Positions 63,105 to 64,000 of a stretch of 64,000 nt of DNA are shown here, piece by piece. The notes beneath the pieces are model-generated. The model had not been told where the DNA came from and ran no database searches. It saw only the letters and a list, made by a program, of their open reading frames with translations. This stretch comes from Ptiloglossa arizonensis (taxonomy: Eukaryota; Arthropoda; Insecta; Hymenoptera; Colletidae): positions 248,001 to 312,000 of the forward strand of contig NW_027478594.1 in the NCBI RefSeq assembly GCF_051014685.1, read 5' to 3'. Position 1 is the first letter of the stretch. Every line of letters begins with the position of its first letter. The position numbers and the translations under genes were made by a program.

Positions 63105-63553
63105 ATCGGGCGAGTTTCTACTTTCAGGTGCAACAGGAATTTCTCGAGTTCGTCAATCTGTTCGCGAGATATGGAAGTTTGAAGTTAAGGAATGTTTGAG
63201 AAACCATCAAAATTTTCGCAAGTCTGATACTCGAAACCAATAACTACAAAGGCCTAGAGGAAAAATACTGATATCATTGTAATCGGGCGAGTTTCTACTT
63301 TTAGATGCAACAGGAATTTCTCGAGTTCGTTAATCCGTTCGCGAGATATGGGAGTTTGAAGTTAAGGAATGGTTGAGAAACCATCAAAATTTTTGCTGGT
63401 CAGATGCATCAGGAATTTCTCGAGTCCCTCAATCCGTTCGAGAGGTATGGGAGTTTGAAGGTAAGGAATGGTTGAGACACCATCAAAATTTGAGCAAGTC
63501 TGAGACTCGAAACAAATAACAACAAAGGCCTAGGGGAAAAATACTGATATCGT
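63105..63553 (+). repeat. 453-bp unit with truncated monomer, copy 1
   Basis: Two full monomers plus a 99-bp remnant. The interval between successive CTCGAG sites at 63320 and 63419 is 99 instead of 177, a loss of 78 bp. The junction reads TTTTTGCTGGT|CAGATGCATCAGG: the CTGGTCTGATACTCG part is joined to the CAGATGC part of a GCATCAGG monomer like that near 61005. The two ends share TC. Confidence 0.88.
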
Positions 63554-63557
63554 TGTA

Positions 63558-64000
63558 ATCGGGCGAGTTTCTACTTTCAGGTGCAACAGGAATTTCTCGA
63601 GTTCGTCAATCTGTTCGCGAGATATGGAAGTTTGAAGTTAAGGAATGTTTGAGAAACCATCAAAATTTTCGCAAGTCTGATACTCGAAACCAATAACTAC
63701 AAAGGCCTAGAGGAAAAATACTGATATCATTGTAATCGGGCGAGTTTCTACTTTTAGATGCAACAGGAATTTCTCGAGTTCGTTAATCCGTTCGCGAGAT
63801 ATGGGAGTTTGAAGTTAAGGAATGGTTGAGAAACCATCAAAATTTTTGCTGGTCAGATGCATCAGGAATTTCTCGAGTCCCTCAATCCGTTCGAGAGGTA
63901 TGGGAGTTTGAAGGTAAGGAATGGTTGAGACACCATCAAAATTTGAGCAAGTCTGAGACTCGAAACAAATAACAACAAAGGCCTAGGGGAAAAATACTGA
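63558..64000 (+). repeat. 453-bp unit with truncated monomer, copy 2 (cut by window end)
   Basis: Near-exact tandem copy of the preceding unit at a shift of 453 bp, with the same deletion junction (GCTGGTCAGATGC at 63848) and 99-bp spacing between 63773 and 63872. The window ends within it, so more copies may follow. Confidence 0.88.

Larger units (their letters stand above)
1..64000 (+). repeat. 177-bp satellite array, whole window
   Basis: One tandem satellite fills the window, about 361 head-to-tail monomers all in the same orientation. Counting from one XhoI-type site (CTCGAG) to the next gives 177 bp. Matching positions in successive parts of the array are 141, 5095, 10580, 20320, 30234, 40500, 49520, 60488 and 63320, each within about 10 bp of a whole multiple of 177 from the first. 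No unique sequence, transposon or inverted segment interrupts it. GC of the reference monomer is about 42%. Satellites of this length and organisation are typical of eukaryotic centromeres or pericentromeres, but location is inferred, not shown. Most monomers keep XhoI (CTCGAG), NruI (TCGCGA) and AvrII (CCTAGG) sites. I do not recognise the family or the species. Confidence 0.98.
59100..64000 (+). repeat. Right region: type A monomers resembling the left edge
   Basis: About 27 full monomers plus two truncated ones. They use the ACTACTATGGCCTAGGGCAAAAATACAC / TTTCTGCTTTCAG form typical of 1-3.66 kb, with local variants CTCGACACCAATAAC, GTATGTGCTTTCAG and GAAGGTAAGGAATTGTTG. A run with GAGATGAGGGAG occurs at about 60687 and 61926 (1239 bp, seven monomers) and at about 62811 (885 bp, five monomers). 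No gene is seen. Confidence 0.85.

Noticed and set aside
1..64000. CRISPR-like direct repeat array
   Set aside because: There are no unique spacers; the whole 177-bp unit repeats, and the unit is far too long and continuous.
1..64000. Transposable element or LTR structure
   Set aside because: No terminal repeats flanking unique sequence, no coding domains, no target-site duplications, and no break in the 177-bp phase before 63.4 kb.
1..64000. rRNA, 5S or tRNA tandem genes
   Set aside because: GTTCGTCAATCC loosely recalls a pol III B box (GGTTCGANTCC), but the spacing is wrong and no A box, cloverleaf or 5S-like sequence accompanies it.
1..64000. Telomeric or subtelomeric repeats
   Set aside because: No TTAGGG, TTTAGGG or TTAGG runs were seen on either strand.
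1..64000. Assignment to a named satellite family or species
   Set aside because: The monomer does not match, from memory, Arabidopsis CEN180, Brassica CentBr, maize CentC, soybean CentGm or human alpha satellite. Short shared words such as GAATTTCTCGAG are not enough to assign it.
1..64000. Inverted monomers or large palindromes
   Set aside because: The directional words CATCAAAATTTTCGC and GGGCGAGTTTCT were seen only in the given orientation throughout.

Overview
The window holds one kind of sequence: a head-to-tail array of a satellite DNA monomer of about 177 bp. It runs without interruption from base 1 to base 64000, roughly 361 copies, all in the same orientation. I see no protein gene, RNA gene, transposon, CRISPR array or telomere repeat. 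The longest open frame is 120 codons, and every open frame is a translation of the repeat (177 = 3 x 59). This is eukaryotic heterochromatin, most likely centromeric or pericentromeric. The species cannot be named from sequence alone. The reference monomer (numbered here from the XhoI site CTCGAG as position 1) is about 42% GC. It has 9 CpG where about 7.6 are expected, so CpG is not depleted.

Each monomer carries several landmarks. At positions 18-34 is a 17-bp segment fitting the CENP-B box pattern NTTCGNNNNANNCGGGN. It matches 8 of 9 essential bases in the common type (TGGG for CGGG) and 9 of 9 in at least 19 copies. At 50-65 is a 6-bp dyad with a 4-base loop (ATGGTT-GAGA-AACCAT). At 67-74 is AAAATTTT. 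An AvrII site (CCTAGG) lies at 111-116, and a second, weaker CENP-B-box-like segment at 130-146. Two monomer classes are visible. Type A has CTCGAG, GAGATAT(or AC)GGG and TTTGAAG. Type B has TTCGGA, GAAATATCGG and TTTGGAG. Hybrids of the two occur.

Layout: 1-3.66 kb is type A only, with 2-mer and 7-mer duplications. 3.66-12.66 kb is mixed and diverged, with short dispersed multi-monomer duplications. 12.66-33.1 kb is a strongly homogenised core of overlapping superrepeats (6-, 7-, 18- to 31-monomer periods) and holds 17 of the 19 perfect CENP-B-like boxes. 33.1-49.3 kb is a second homogenised block with 10-, 11-, 5- and 6-monomer periods. 49.3-59.1 kb is rich in type B and includes a private sublineage. 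59.1-64 kb returns to type A close to the left edge, and contains the only truncated monomers (99 bp), inside a duplicated 453-bp unit. The picture is of repeated in-register unequal exchange: copies differ by whole numbers of monomers, and net length drift over 357 consecutive monomers is only about 10 bp. The most interesting candidate is that the array may be a functional centromere satellite with CENP-B-like boxes concentrated in its youngest layers.
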